A DNA stretch of 6,527 nt from Hyphomicrobiales bacterium (lineage in GTDB: Bacteria; Pseudomonadota; Alphaproteobacteria; Rhizobiales; Devosiaceae): positions 1 through 6,527 of the forward strand of contig WFOP01000343.1 in assembly GCA_015487985.1 (NCBI GenBank). Direction: 5' to 3'. A program made the translations under genes and the position numbers. This document shows positions 1-5,970 of the stretch, one piece after another. Below the pieces are notes generated by a model, which worked only from the letters and a program-made list of their open reading frames with translations, was not told the DNA's origin and did no database searches. The first letter of the stretch is position 1. The number at the start of each line of letters is the position of its first letter.

Positions 1-2064
1 CCCCCATTTCTAACTCGCCAACAAACGGCCAGCCCCGTTTCTCTGATGCTCTCTTACTTGGTCAAAGCCGTGGGAAACCGGCGTTTGCTCATTCTTCAAC
101 CCTTCATGATGATTGCGGGCATATTGCTCTATTGCGCGACAGTTTTTGAACCCAGTCCGCTTATTCTTGTGGTTTTTTCGGCGGTTTTGCCAATTGCATT
201 TTATCTCTGGCGCACCAGCGCGGTGATTGTACCATTTATTTTTTTGCTGTGCGGCATTTGGGTGGGGTTTAATTTGTTGCCAATACACGGAAAACTGTTT
301 GGAACAGAAATGCTTTATGGGTCGTTTTATGGGCAGTATAGCGCCCGTGTTGATGCAATTCATTCCAATGATTCTGAACGTGCCCGGATAATTATTTCCC
401 AGATAACATCCCTTGAGGGGCGTTCTTCACCCCCGATAAAACGGGCCAGAATTCTACTGCCCGCAGATCAGGTGCCAAAAGTGGGAGATATGATTGCTGC
501 CCCCATGCGCCTGTATCGCGTTCCCGGTCCGGTTGTGCCGGGTGGTTTTGATTCTCAATTCCATGCCTATTTTGACGGAATCGGTGCATTTGGTTCTGCA
601 ACCGGACCTGTCCTGACGACACAAGCTGAACAACGGGGAAATATTTTCAGAGCGATTCAGGAATTGCGCGATTTCATAGGCCAACGTATCGACGCCACCC
701 TTGACCCGCCAAATTCGGGAATTGCCCGTGCACTGATAATCGGCGATCAGGGCCAGATAGATCCCAAAATCAGAAGCGACCTTGCCGCCGCCGGTCTTGC
801 CCATGTTCTGGCCATATCGGGCCTGCATCTGTCCCTTGTTGCGGGCGGCGTTTTCGCCGCCGTTCGCATGGCACTGGCCGGCTCTTATGTTCTTGGCCAG
901 ATTGTCAATGTAAAGAAAACCGCCGCCATTGCCGGCATGGTGGCAGCGCTCACCTATCTTGTGATTTCGGGGGCTTCAGTGTCCGCGATTCGCGCGACCT
1001 TAATGCTGCTGCTGGTATTTGTCGCGGTACTGGCAGGACGGAAAGCCCTGACCATGCGCAATGTCGCATTTGCGGCCATATTCGTAATCCTTGTTGATCC
1101 CGCCTCTATTTTTCGGCCAAGTTTTCAGCTCTCTTTCGCCGCCGTAACCGCCCTTGTGGGGGCATATGAAGGATATCAGCGCGGGTTTGCCGGTCCAAAG
1201 AACTGGTTCAGAAAATTTGTGGATTCCATGGGGGCCATTGCCCTTACTTCAATGATCGCAGGGGCGGCCACCGCGCTTTTTGCCGCCTATCATTTCCAGC
1301 AGGTCGCCCCGTTTGGCATGTTTGCAAACATGATCGCCATCCCCCTGGTTTCGCTTGTTGTGCTGCCCGCCGCCCTGATTGCCGTATTGTTTATGCCCCT
1401 GGGCATTGAACCTGTTTTCCTGAAAACCATGGGCTGGGGCATCGAAAAAATCATCTTTGTTGCCCAACAGATTTCCTCTTTTGGCGCGGGGTTGGTTTCT
1501 GCTCCCATTCTTGGCCCCACCGCCCTGATGATCGGCGTTGCAGGGTTGGGCTGGTTTGCATTTTTTCATCAGCGAATACGGTTTGCCGGGCTGGCATTGG
1601 CGGGACTGATGGTGCCCGCGTTTGGCACTTTGCCCGCGCCTGATATCCTGATTGCAGATTCCACCAAAGCCATTGCCGTGCGACTGGACAAACAACTTGA
1701 ACTTGTTTCAGGCCGCGCCAACAGTTTTGCCGTGCGGGCATGGAGTGAAACCTATATGGAACCCATAAAAAGCGCACAGGGCGCCGCCCCGTGTGACGCA
1801 TCCGGTTGTTACTATACCGGCAAAAATTTTGAGGTGGCCCTTGTTACCAGCCGCGATGCTTTTGATGAAGATTGTGCCCGTGCCGATATTGTCATCACCA
1901 GAGAAAAAGCGCCGCCCTCATGTCGTCTTTCAACGCAGACAATTGATACATATGATCTTAGAGACAAAGGCGTGCATTGGCTGAAGTGGACCGGAGAAAG
2001 CTTTTGGATTCGCCCGGCCATTACCGATATTTATCGGCCATGGCGTTCCCGGTTTCCAGGATGA
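1..2064 (+). CDS. comEC: ComEC/Rec2-family DNA-uptake channel protein, 5' end probably beyond the window
   Basis: This is an inner-membrane protein of the ComEC/Rec2 family, which in transformable bacteria carries single-stranded DNA across the cytoplasmic membrane. The first ATG in frame is at 46 and gives 672 residues, but no ribosome-binding site precedes it and the frame is open back to base 1, so the true start is probably upstream. Numbering from that ATG, the N-terminus holds hydrophobic segments (about residues 12-35, 38-56 and 58-78), followed by a soluble DUF4131-like part. The competence domain begins near residue 220, and its hallmark HVLAISGLHLSLVAGG lies at about 253-268. Many further membrane segments run to about residue 530. 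The last 140 residues match the position of the metallo-beta-lactamase-like domain of long ComEC proteins but lack its HxHxDH metal ligands, as I recall for many alphaproteobacterial homologues. It ends 15 bases from the convergent aldolase gene. Family assignment is firm; a role in natural transformation is not shown by sequence alone. Confidence 0.93.
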   Translation, partial: PPFLTRQQTASPVSLMLSYLVKAVGNRRLLILQPFMMIAGILLYCATVFEPSPLILVVFSAVLPIAFYLWRTSAVIVPFIFLLCGIWVGFNLLPIHGKLFGTEMLYGSFYGQYSARVDAIHSNDSERARIIISQITSLEGRSSPPIKRARILLPADQVPKVGDMIAAPMRLYRVPGPVVPGGFDSQFHAYFDGIGAFGSATGPVLTTQAEQRGNIFRAIQELRDFIGQRIDATLDPPNSGIARALIIGDQGQIDPKIRSDLAAAGLAHVLAISGLHLSLVAGGVFAAVRMALAGSYVLGQIVNVKKTAAIAGMVAALTYLVISGASVSAIRATLMLLLVFVAVLAGRKALTMRNVAFAAIFVILVDPASIFRPSFQLSFAAVTALVGAYEGYQRGFAGPKNWFRKFVDSMGAIALTSMIAGAATALFAAYHFQQVAPFGMFANMIAIPLVSLVVLPAALIAVLFMPLGIEPVFLKTMGWGIEKIIFVAQQISSFGAGLVSAPILGPTALMIGVAGLGWFAFFHQRIRFAGLALAGLMVPAFGTLPAPDILIADSTKAIAVRLDKQLELVSGRANSFAVRAWSETYMEPIKSAQGAAPCDASGCYYTGKNFEVALVTSRDAFDEDCARADIVITREKAPPSCRLSTQTIDTYDLRDKGVHWLKWTGESFWIRPAITDIYRPWRSRFPG

Positions 2065-2079
2065 GGCTTTCAAAACAAG

Positions 2080-2727
2080 TCACCCGATCTGCTCCAAAGC
2101 TGCCCTTTTGATATCCTTAATTGCACTGACTGCAATCTGCGCCTGCACCGCGACCCTTTGCGCTGTGTCACCCCGACGATACAAAAAACTGCCAAGCCCA
2201 AATCCTGAACAGCCCGCATCAATATAGGCCGAAAAATTATCCGGGTTTGCCCCCCCCACAGCAAATAGCGGAATATTTGGTGGCAGCACGGCCTTCATCG
2301 CCTTAATACCCGTTGGCCCAATAATCTCCGCCGGAAAAACCTTTAATCCCGTTGCCCCGGCCTGAATGGCGCCAAACGCCTCGCTGGGGGTCATGATACC
2401 CGGATAGGAGCCAAGCCCTGCCTTTCGTGTGGCCAGAATGACATCGGGATTGCAGTTGGGAGAAACCACAAATTGCGCACCACACGCCGCCACCTGTTCC
2501 ACATCCTGCTGTGTCAGCACAGTGCCCGCACCCACCTTGCAAATATCTCCAAATCTGCGCGCTGCCAATTCGATGCTCTTAAGGGCCAAAGTGGAATTCA
2601 GTGTAATTTCAATCCGGTTAATGCCCGCCTTTATCAAAGCGCCAAAAACGGCCTCCACTTCGGCAGTTTCTATTCCGCGCAAAATGGCAATGATCTGAAC
2701 GTCGCTGGTTTGAATATCATCAGACAT
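2080..2727 (-). CDS. dgoA: 2-dehydro-3-deoxy-6-phosphogalactonate (KDPGal/KDPG-type) aldolase
   Basis: This is a class I aldolase of the KDPG/KDPGal family, which splits 2-keto-3-deoxy-6-phospho-sugar acids into pyruvate and glyceraldehyde 3-phosphate in the cytoplasm. It has the usual length and the family's landmarks. Numbered from the farther ATG at 2745, these are IIAILRGI (18-25), the catalytic Glu46 in EITLNS, GAGTV (72-76), SPNCNP (95-100), PGIMTP (115-120), the Schiff-base Lys135 in LKVFP, and the phosphate-binding FAVGG and GLGS stretches (161-165, 183-186). The wording around LNS, KAMKAVLP and IDAGCSGFGLGS is closer to E. coli DgoA than to Eda as I remember them, hence the KDPGal call. 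Two starts are possible: 2745 (221 residues) lacks a ribosome-binding site and lies inside a large dyad, while 2727 (215 residues, given here) has a GGGA 12 bases upstream. Neither is ideal. The gene diverges from the dehydratase gene and runs tail to tail into comEC. The family is certain; the choice between KDPGal and KDPG is less so. Confidence 0.9.
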   Translation of the reverse strand: MSDDIQTSDVQIIAILRGIETAEVEAVFGALIKAGINRIEITLNSTLALKSIELAARRFGDICKVGAGTVLTQQDVEQVAACGAQFVVSPNCNPDVILATRKAGLGSYPGIMTPSEAFGAIQAGATGLKVFPAEIIGPTGIKAMKAVLPPNIPLFAVGGANPDNFSAYIDAGCSGFGLGSFLYRRGDTAQRVAVQAQIAVSAIKDIKRAALEQIG

Positions 2728-2731
2728 GAAT

Positions 2732-2769
2732 GGATGTTTTCCCATGTGCGCACAAAAGTCAAAACATCC
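2732..2769. promoter_or_regulatory. Nested inverted repeat, candidate operator of the aldolase/dehydratase pair
   Basis: A perfect 9-base inverted repeat, GGATGTTTT at 2732-2740 and AAAACATCC at 2761-2769, encloses a perfect 10-base palindrome TGTGCGCACA at 2745-2754. The two centres differ by only one base (2749.5 against 2750.5). The element lies just upstream of the 2727 aldolase start and upstream of the proposed dehydratase promoter, so a single regulator bound here could act on both genes. The operator role is inferred; no regulator gene lies in the window. An RNA hairpin in the aldolase leader is an alternative reading. Confidence 0.5.
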
Positions 2770-2779
2770 CGGCTTTGGC

Positions 2780-2808
2780 TTGTGTAAATTTTCTGTTCAA
2801 GGTTCAAT
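2780..2808 (+). promoter_or_regulatory. Possible sigma-70-type promoter for the dehydratase gene
   Basis: TTGTGT at 2780-2785 and TTCAAT at 2803-2808 are separated by 17 bases and resemble -35 and -10 boxes (4 of 6 matches each). They would give a leader of about 40 bases before the ATG at 2856. The matches are modest and other hexamers in this AT-rich stretch could serve. A consensus TTGACA also lies here on the minus strand (2819-2824), but it has no convincing -10 box at the right distance. Confidence 0.3.
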
Positions 2809-2841
2809 GCAAGGGGCTTGTCAAACCATGGATCAGCCGAC

Positions 2842-2847
2842 AGGAGA
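2842..2847 (+). promoter_or_regulatory. Ribosome-binding site that fixes the dehydratase start
   Basis: AGGAGA lies 8 bases before the ATG at 2856 and is the only strong Shine-Dalgarno match in the region. It selects that ATG over the in-frame ATG at 2730, which has none. Confidence 0.75.
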
Positions 2848-2855
2848 TTTCAACG

Positions 2856-4697
2856 ATGACAATTTCTGATGACGACTCCAATGAGCACAAACCACAGCAG
2901 ACTAAAGCTGGAGAGAAGCCCGTTTTGCGTTCCAAAGCATGGTTTGACAATCCCCGCAACACGGACATGACGGCAATCTATCTTGAGCGCTATCTGAACT
3001 TTGGCCTTTCCCAACAGGAATTGCAGTCCGGCAGGCCCATAATCGGCATCGCCCAAACCGGCTCAGACCTGTCACCGTGCAACCGTCACCATCTTGTATT
3101 AGCCGAGCGAGTGCGTGAGGGCATCCGCGAAGCGGGTGGCATCGCCATTGAATTTCCCGTCCACCCGATACAGGAAACCGGCAAGCGCCCCACGGCAGGC
3201 CTTGATAGAAACCTGGCCTATCTGGGACTGGTGGAAGTGTTGCATGGCTATCCACTTGACGGGGTTGTGCTCACAATTGGTTGTGACAAAACCACCCCTG
3301 CAATGCTCATGGGGGCAGCAACGCTGAATATTCCAGCCATTGCCCTTTCCGTTGGTCCCATGCTTAACGGATATTATAAAGGAGAGCGCACCGGGTCGGG
3401 AACCATCGTCTGGAAAGCGCGCCAAATGCTGGCCGCCAACGAAATAGATGCAAAACAGTTCATAGAACTGGTTGCCTCTTCAGCCCCCTCAACCGGTTTT
3501 TGCAACACAATGGGCACGGCCTCCACAATGAATTCACTGGCGGAAGCTCTGGGCATGCAATTGCCCGGTGCCGCCGCCATTCCCGCCCCCTACAGGGACC
3601 GGCAGGAAATCTCATATCGCACCGGCCTGCGCATCGTTGAAATGGTGAAAAAGGACATCAAACCCTCAGATATTCTCACCCGTAAAAACTTTCTCAACGC
3701 CATTGCGGTCAATTCCGCCATTGGTGGCTCGACAAATGCTCCCATCCACATCAACGCGATCGCGCGGCATATGGGCGTGAAGCTAAGTATTGAGGACTGG
3801 CAAAGTCACGGCTACGACATTCCCCTGTTGTTAAATATGCAACCCGCTGGAGAATATCTTGGCGAGGATTTTTATCGGGCAGGTGGCGTACCCGCCATTA
3901 TCTCTGAGCTAATAAAAAACGGCAAAATTTTTATCGATGCACCCACGGTCAACGGAAAAACCATCGGGCAAAACTGCGCAACAGCAGCAATCAGGAATAA
4001 AGACGTCATTCGTCCCTATTCAAATCCACTCAAAAACCAAGCTGGTTTTCTGGTATTAAAAGGCAATCTGTTTGACAATGCCATCATGAAAACCAGTGTG
4101 ATCTCAGATGACTTTCGTCACCGCTATTTGAATAATCCTGATGATATCAATGCATTTGAGGGCAGAGCGGTAGTCTTTGATGGTCCCGAAGATTATCACA
4201 AGCGCATTGATGATAAGGACCTGGCAATGGATCAAAATACCATATTATTCATGCGGGGTGCCGGCCCCATTGGTTATCCAGGAGCTGCAGAAGTCGTCAA
4301 CATGCGCCCGCCTGACTATTTGATAAAACAGGGAATTTCAGACCTGGTGTGTATTGGGGACGGGCGCCAGTCGGGCACTTCAGGCTCTCCCTCAATATTG
4401 AATGCAAGCCCCGAAGCGGCGGCGGGGGGAGGGTTGGCCATTGTCAAAACCGGGGACCCTGTCCGAATTGACCTGAACAAGGGGGAGGTCAATATCCTTG
4501 TTTCTGATAAAGAATTAAGCAAACGATATGCTGAACTGGCAAAAGCGGGCGGATTTAAGTACCCCGATCACCAGACCCCATGGCAGGAAATTCAACGTGC
4601 CCTGATCGATCAACTCGGTGATGGCGCCGTGCTGAAACCAGCCGTTAAATATCAGCACATAGCCCAATCAAAACCGTTTCCAAGAGATAATCATTAA
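2856..4697 (+). CDS. IlvD/Edd-family sugar-acid dehydratase, D-xylonate dehydratase (XylD)-like
   Basis: This cytoplasmic iron-sulfur enzyme of the IlvD/Edd family removes water from a sugar acid to give a 2-keto-3-deoxy acid. The 613-residue product is of usual length for the sugar-acid branch. Three cysteines in the right contexts form the expected [2Fe-2S] site: Cys75 in [10 protein letters not shown], Cys143 in [11 protein letters not shown] and Cys216 in [11 protein letters not shown]. Lys145 of the CDK motif corresponds to the carbamylated metal-binding lysine, and Ser506 in [11 protein letters not shown] to the catalytic serine. From memory, the spacing of these residues and the C-terminal ending (PRDNH) match Caulobacter crescentus XylD closely, with about 15 extra residues at the N-terminus; it differs from the rhizobial L-arabinonate dehydratase branch, which has NTWSD in place of QTGSD. 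The substrate is uncertain: D-xylonate by similarity, but the adjacent KDPGal-type aldolase would fit D-galactonate or D-gluconate better. The start is set by the AGGAGA at 2842. The gene is divergent from the aldolase gene and convergent with lexA. Confidence 0.93.
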   Translation: MTISDDDSNEHKPQQTKAGEKPVLRSKAWFDNPRNTDMTAIYLERYLNFGLSQQELQSGRPIIGIAQTGSDLSPCNRHHLVLAERVREGIREAGGIAIEFPVHPIQETGKRPTAGLDRNLAYLGLVEVLHGYPLDGVVLTIGCDKTTPAMLMGAATLNIPAIALSVGPMLNGYYKGERTGSGTIVWKARQMLAANEIDAKQFIELVASSAPSTGFCNTMGTASTMNSLAEALGMQLPGAAAIPAPYRDRQEISYRTGLRIVEMVKKDIKPSDILTRKNFLNAIAVNSAIGGSTNAPIHINAIARHMGVKLSIEDWQSHGYDIPLLLNMQPAGEYLGEDFYRAGGVPAIISELIKNGKIFIDAPTVNGKTIGQNCATAAIRNKDVIRPYSNPLKNQAGFLVLKGNLFDNAIMKTSVISDDFRHRYLNNPDDINAFEGRAVVFDGPEDYHKRIDDKDLAMDQNTILFMRGAGPIGYPGAAEVVNMRPPDYLIKQGISDLVCIGDGRQSGTSGSPSILNASPEAAAGGGLAIVKTGDPVRIDLNKGEVNILVSDKELSKRYAELAKAGGFKYPDHQTPWQEIQRALIDQLGDGAVLKPAVKYQHIAQSKPFPRDNH

Positions 4698-5045
4698 AGC
4701 AGGACAATCGCCAAGATGAGATAAGCATCAAGATGGGACAGTCATCAGGCAAGGCAATCATATCAGGCAGAACATCCATGCCACGTCACCCAAGCAACCA
4801 TCCAAGACAGCCACTCAAACCAGAACATTCATGCCAATAAGACAACTGCATACTGGACAGGCATCAGGATAAACGACAGGATAAACAACAAGGCAGGGCA
4901 AATATTTATACGCCCATCACTATGATACGCCTGTTACCCAACTCAGCCCGCTTATCCAAAGGTGTCCCCGGACAAAGATGTTGCCGATAAAATGTTACCG
5001 GATCAATTCAGCCCCCTAAAACCAGAGCCGCCCCCTCCAAGTGCG
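4698..5045. other. Gene-free interval between the convergent dehydratase and lexA genes
   Basis: These 348 bases separate two convergent genes. The left two thirds hold decayed short repeats, listed separately. The right third (about 4900-5045) holds a pair of ATACGCC heptamers 17 bases apart (4908 and 4925) and nothing else I can name. I see no convincing intrinsic terminator for either gene: the best hairpin near the lexA end (TGCGC 5042-5046 with GCGCA 5055-5059) overlaps the lexA stop codon and has no T-run after it. Reading frames here are short, without ribosome-binding sites, or shadows of lexA. Confidence 0.6.
4736..4886 (+). repeat. Cluster of decayed short direct repeats in A-rich, T-poor DNA
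   Basis: Several different short direct repeats are packed here. CAGAACAT(C/T)CATGCCA occurs at 4768-4783 and 4821-4836 with 15 of 16 bases alike. GGACAG(T/G)CATCAGG occurs at 4736-4749 and 4855-4868 with 13 of 14 alike. CAGGATAAAC is repeated at 4865-4874 and 4877-4886, and ATCAGGCA at 4744-4751 and 4762-4769. The spacings (119, 53, 18 and 12) are irregular and the first two are not multiples of three, so this is not a repeated peptide. Bases 4801-4890 contain 39 A and only 12 T. It looks like an eroded minisatellite or locally duplicated spacer; no function is claimed. Confidence 0.6.
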
Positions 5046-5756
5046 CTAATATTTGCGCAAAAGCCCGACAAGCCTGCCCTGAACAGCAACCCGTTCCGGT
5101 CCGAAAATACGGGTTTCGTAGGCAGGGTTTGCAGCTTCCAGCGCGATGGAGTTTCCTTTTCGGCGCAAACGTTTAAGGGTTGCTTCTTCATCATCCACCA
5201 GTGCAACAACAATCTCGCCATTGCTGGCGGTGTTCTGCTTGTGAATAAGCACGGTATCCCCGTCAAAAATCCCCGCATCAATCATGGAATCTCCCCGCAC
5301 CTCAAGAGCAAAATGTTCCCCCGGGCCAATCATTTCGGGGGGCAGGGTGAGTGTATGGGAATGGGTTTGTATCGCTTCAATCGGTGTTCCCGCAGCAATT
5401 CTGCCCATTACGGGCACGCTCACGGTCTGTTCTTTGCCGATTAAGCCCGTGTCCTGCCTGGGTTGGGCAACGCGTCCCAGATCCCCCTCAATAACACTGG
5501 GCTCAAACCTGGCCTTGCGTCCCCCAAGTGAGGGGTTCATGGAATCGGGAAGTTTAACAACCTCCAATGCGCGGGCACGGTTGGGCAACCGCCGAATAAA
5601 CCCCCGCTCTTCCAATGCGGTAATCAGCCGGTGAATCCCGGACTTGGACTTTAAGTCCAAAGCATCCTTCATCTCATCAAAGGAAGGGGGGATCCCGCTT
5701 TCTTTCATGCGTTCATGGACAAACATCAACAATTCATGCTGCTTACGAGTTAACAT
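5046..5756 (-). CDS. lexA: LexA, SOS response repressor and self-cleaving protease
   Basis: LexA represses DNA-damage genes, including its own, and is inactivated by RecA-stimulated self-cleavage. The 236-residue product has the winged helix-turn-helix DNA-binding domain at about residues 1-65 (start [10 protein letters not shown], recognition region around [12 protein letters not shown]), then a linker and a peptidase S24 domain from about 110. The Ala122-Gly123 cleavage bond lies in GRIAAGTP, the catalytic Ser157 in RGDSM and Lys195 in ATLKRLRR, so all catalytic parts are present. The ATG at 5756 is chosen because GGGAG sits 6 bases upstream (+ strand 5763-5767) and LexA proteins begin with this MLTRKQ-type sequence; a longer in-frame reading up to 5855 would start inside the operator region. 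The gene follows moeA in the same direction after 214 bases, but has its own promoter with two SOS boxes, so autoregulation is expected. Confidence 0.98.
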   Translation of the reverse strand: MLTRKQHELLMFVHERMKESGIPPSFDEMKDALDLKSKSGIHRLITALEERGFIRRLPNRARALEVVKLPDSMNPSLGGRKARFEPSVIEGDLGRVAQPRQDTGLIGKEQTVSVPVMGRIAAGTPIEAIQTHSHTLTLPPEMIGPGEHFALEVRGDSMIDAGIFDGDTVLIHKQNTASNGEIVVALVDDEEATLKRLRRKGNSIALEAANPAYETRIFGPERVAVQGRLVGLLRKY

Positions 5757-5838
5757 TTCAGACTCCCGAAAAAGACATTCAGCACCGGCAAGCCGGCCCG
5801 TCTTTTTTTGTTTTAACGTCAGTTCCAAAGTCGAATCG

Positions 5839-5853
5839 GAACAAAGCTTGAAC
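5839..5853 (-). promoter_or_regulatory. SOS box 2 (LexA operator), promoter-distal copy
   Basis: On the + strand it reads GAAC-AAAGCTT-GAAC, so on the lexA coding strand it is GTTC-N7-GTTC, a perfect match to the alphaproteobacterial LexA operator. It lies immediately downstream of the proposed -10 box, where bound LexA would block initiation. It is oriented opposite to the other box and its centre is 25 bases away. Confidence 0.75.
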
Positions 5854-5854
5854 A

Positions 5855-5883
5855 ATACTACATGTTCTTTCTATGTTCTGCAA
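5855..5883 (-). promoter_or_regulatory. Candidate lexA promoter
   Basis: On the minus strand TTGCAG (-35, + strand 5878-5883) and TAGTAT (-10, + strand 5855-5860) are separated by 17 bases. SOS box 1 fills the spacer and box 2 abuts the -10, the arrangement expected of a LexA-repressed promoter. Matches to consensus are partial (3 of 6 and 4 of 6). The implied leader is about 90 bases. Confidence 0.5.
5864..5878 (+). promoter_or_regulatory. SOS box 1 (LexA operator) within the lexA promoter
   Basis: GTTC-TTTCTAT-GTTC on the + strand is an exact GTTC-N7-GTTC motif, the operator recognised by alphaproteobacterial LexA. It falls in the spacer of the proposed lexA promoter, supporting autorepression. 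Confidence 0.8.
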
Positions 5884-5922
5884 CCAAATCGTGAACAAAC
5901 ATATAACGGGATCGCAATTACG

Positions 5923-5936
5923 CCCCGGAATCGGGG
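5923..5936 (-). other. Small GC hairpin between moeA and lexA, possible weak moeA terminator
   Basis: CCCCG (5923-5927) and CGGGG (5932-5936) form a 5-base-pair stem with a 4-base loop, 34 bases past the moeA stop codon. On the moeA strand no T-run follows, so it is not a typical intrinsic terminator; its position before the lexA promoter is the only support for that role. Confidence 0.25.
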
Positions 5937-5970
5937 TTCTTATGCAAAACAGGGCTAAAGGACACCAAAC

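Noticed and set aside
1249..1801. Two long minus-strand open frames inside comEC.
   Set aside because: They are antisense to a well-conserved membrane protein, rich in Gly, Gln, Asn and Arg as shadows of hydrophobic codons, with no recognisable domain.
2795..2807. GTTCAAGGTTCAA near the dehydratase gene as an SOS box.
   Set aside because: The GTTC spacing is 3 bases, not 7, so it does not match the LexA operator; it is a simple 7-base tandem repeat.
2730..2855. A 42-residue N-terminal extension of the dehydratase starting from the in-frame ATG at 2730.
   Set aside because: It has no ribosome-binding site, would overlap the dyad and the proposed promoter, and its residues do not resemble the start of family members. 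The ATG at 2856 has a strong AGGAGA.
4733..4840. A 35-residue open frame from ATG at 4733 inside the repeat cluster.
   Set aside because: No ribosome-binding site, repeat spacings that do not keep frame, and a composition that reflects the skewed DNA.
4736..4886. The repeat cluster as a CRISPR array.
   Set aside because: The units differ from one another, are short, and the spacings are irregular; there are no cas genes nearby.
4962..5444. A 160-residue plus-strand open frame.
   Set aside because: Most of it is antisense to lexA, it has no family features, and its start lacks a ribosome-binding site.
5785..5807. Plus-strand hairpin CCGG-CAAG-CCGG followed by a T-run as an intrinsic terminator.
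   Set aside because: The stem is only 4 pairs, the T-run begins several bases later, and no plus-strand gene ends upstream of it.
5757..5855. A 33-residue N-terminal extension of LexA up to 5855.
   Set aside because: LexA proteins begin at the MLTRKQ-type sequence, a ribosome-binding site sits before that ATG, and the extension would begin at the -10 box beside the SOS boxes.
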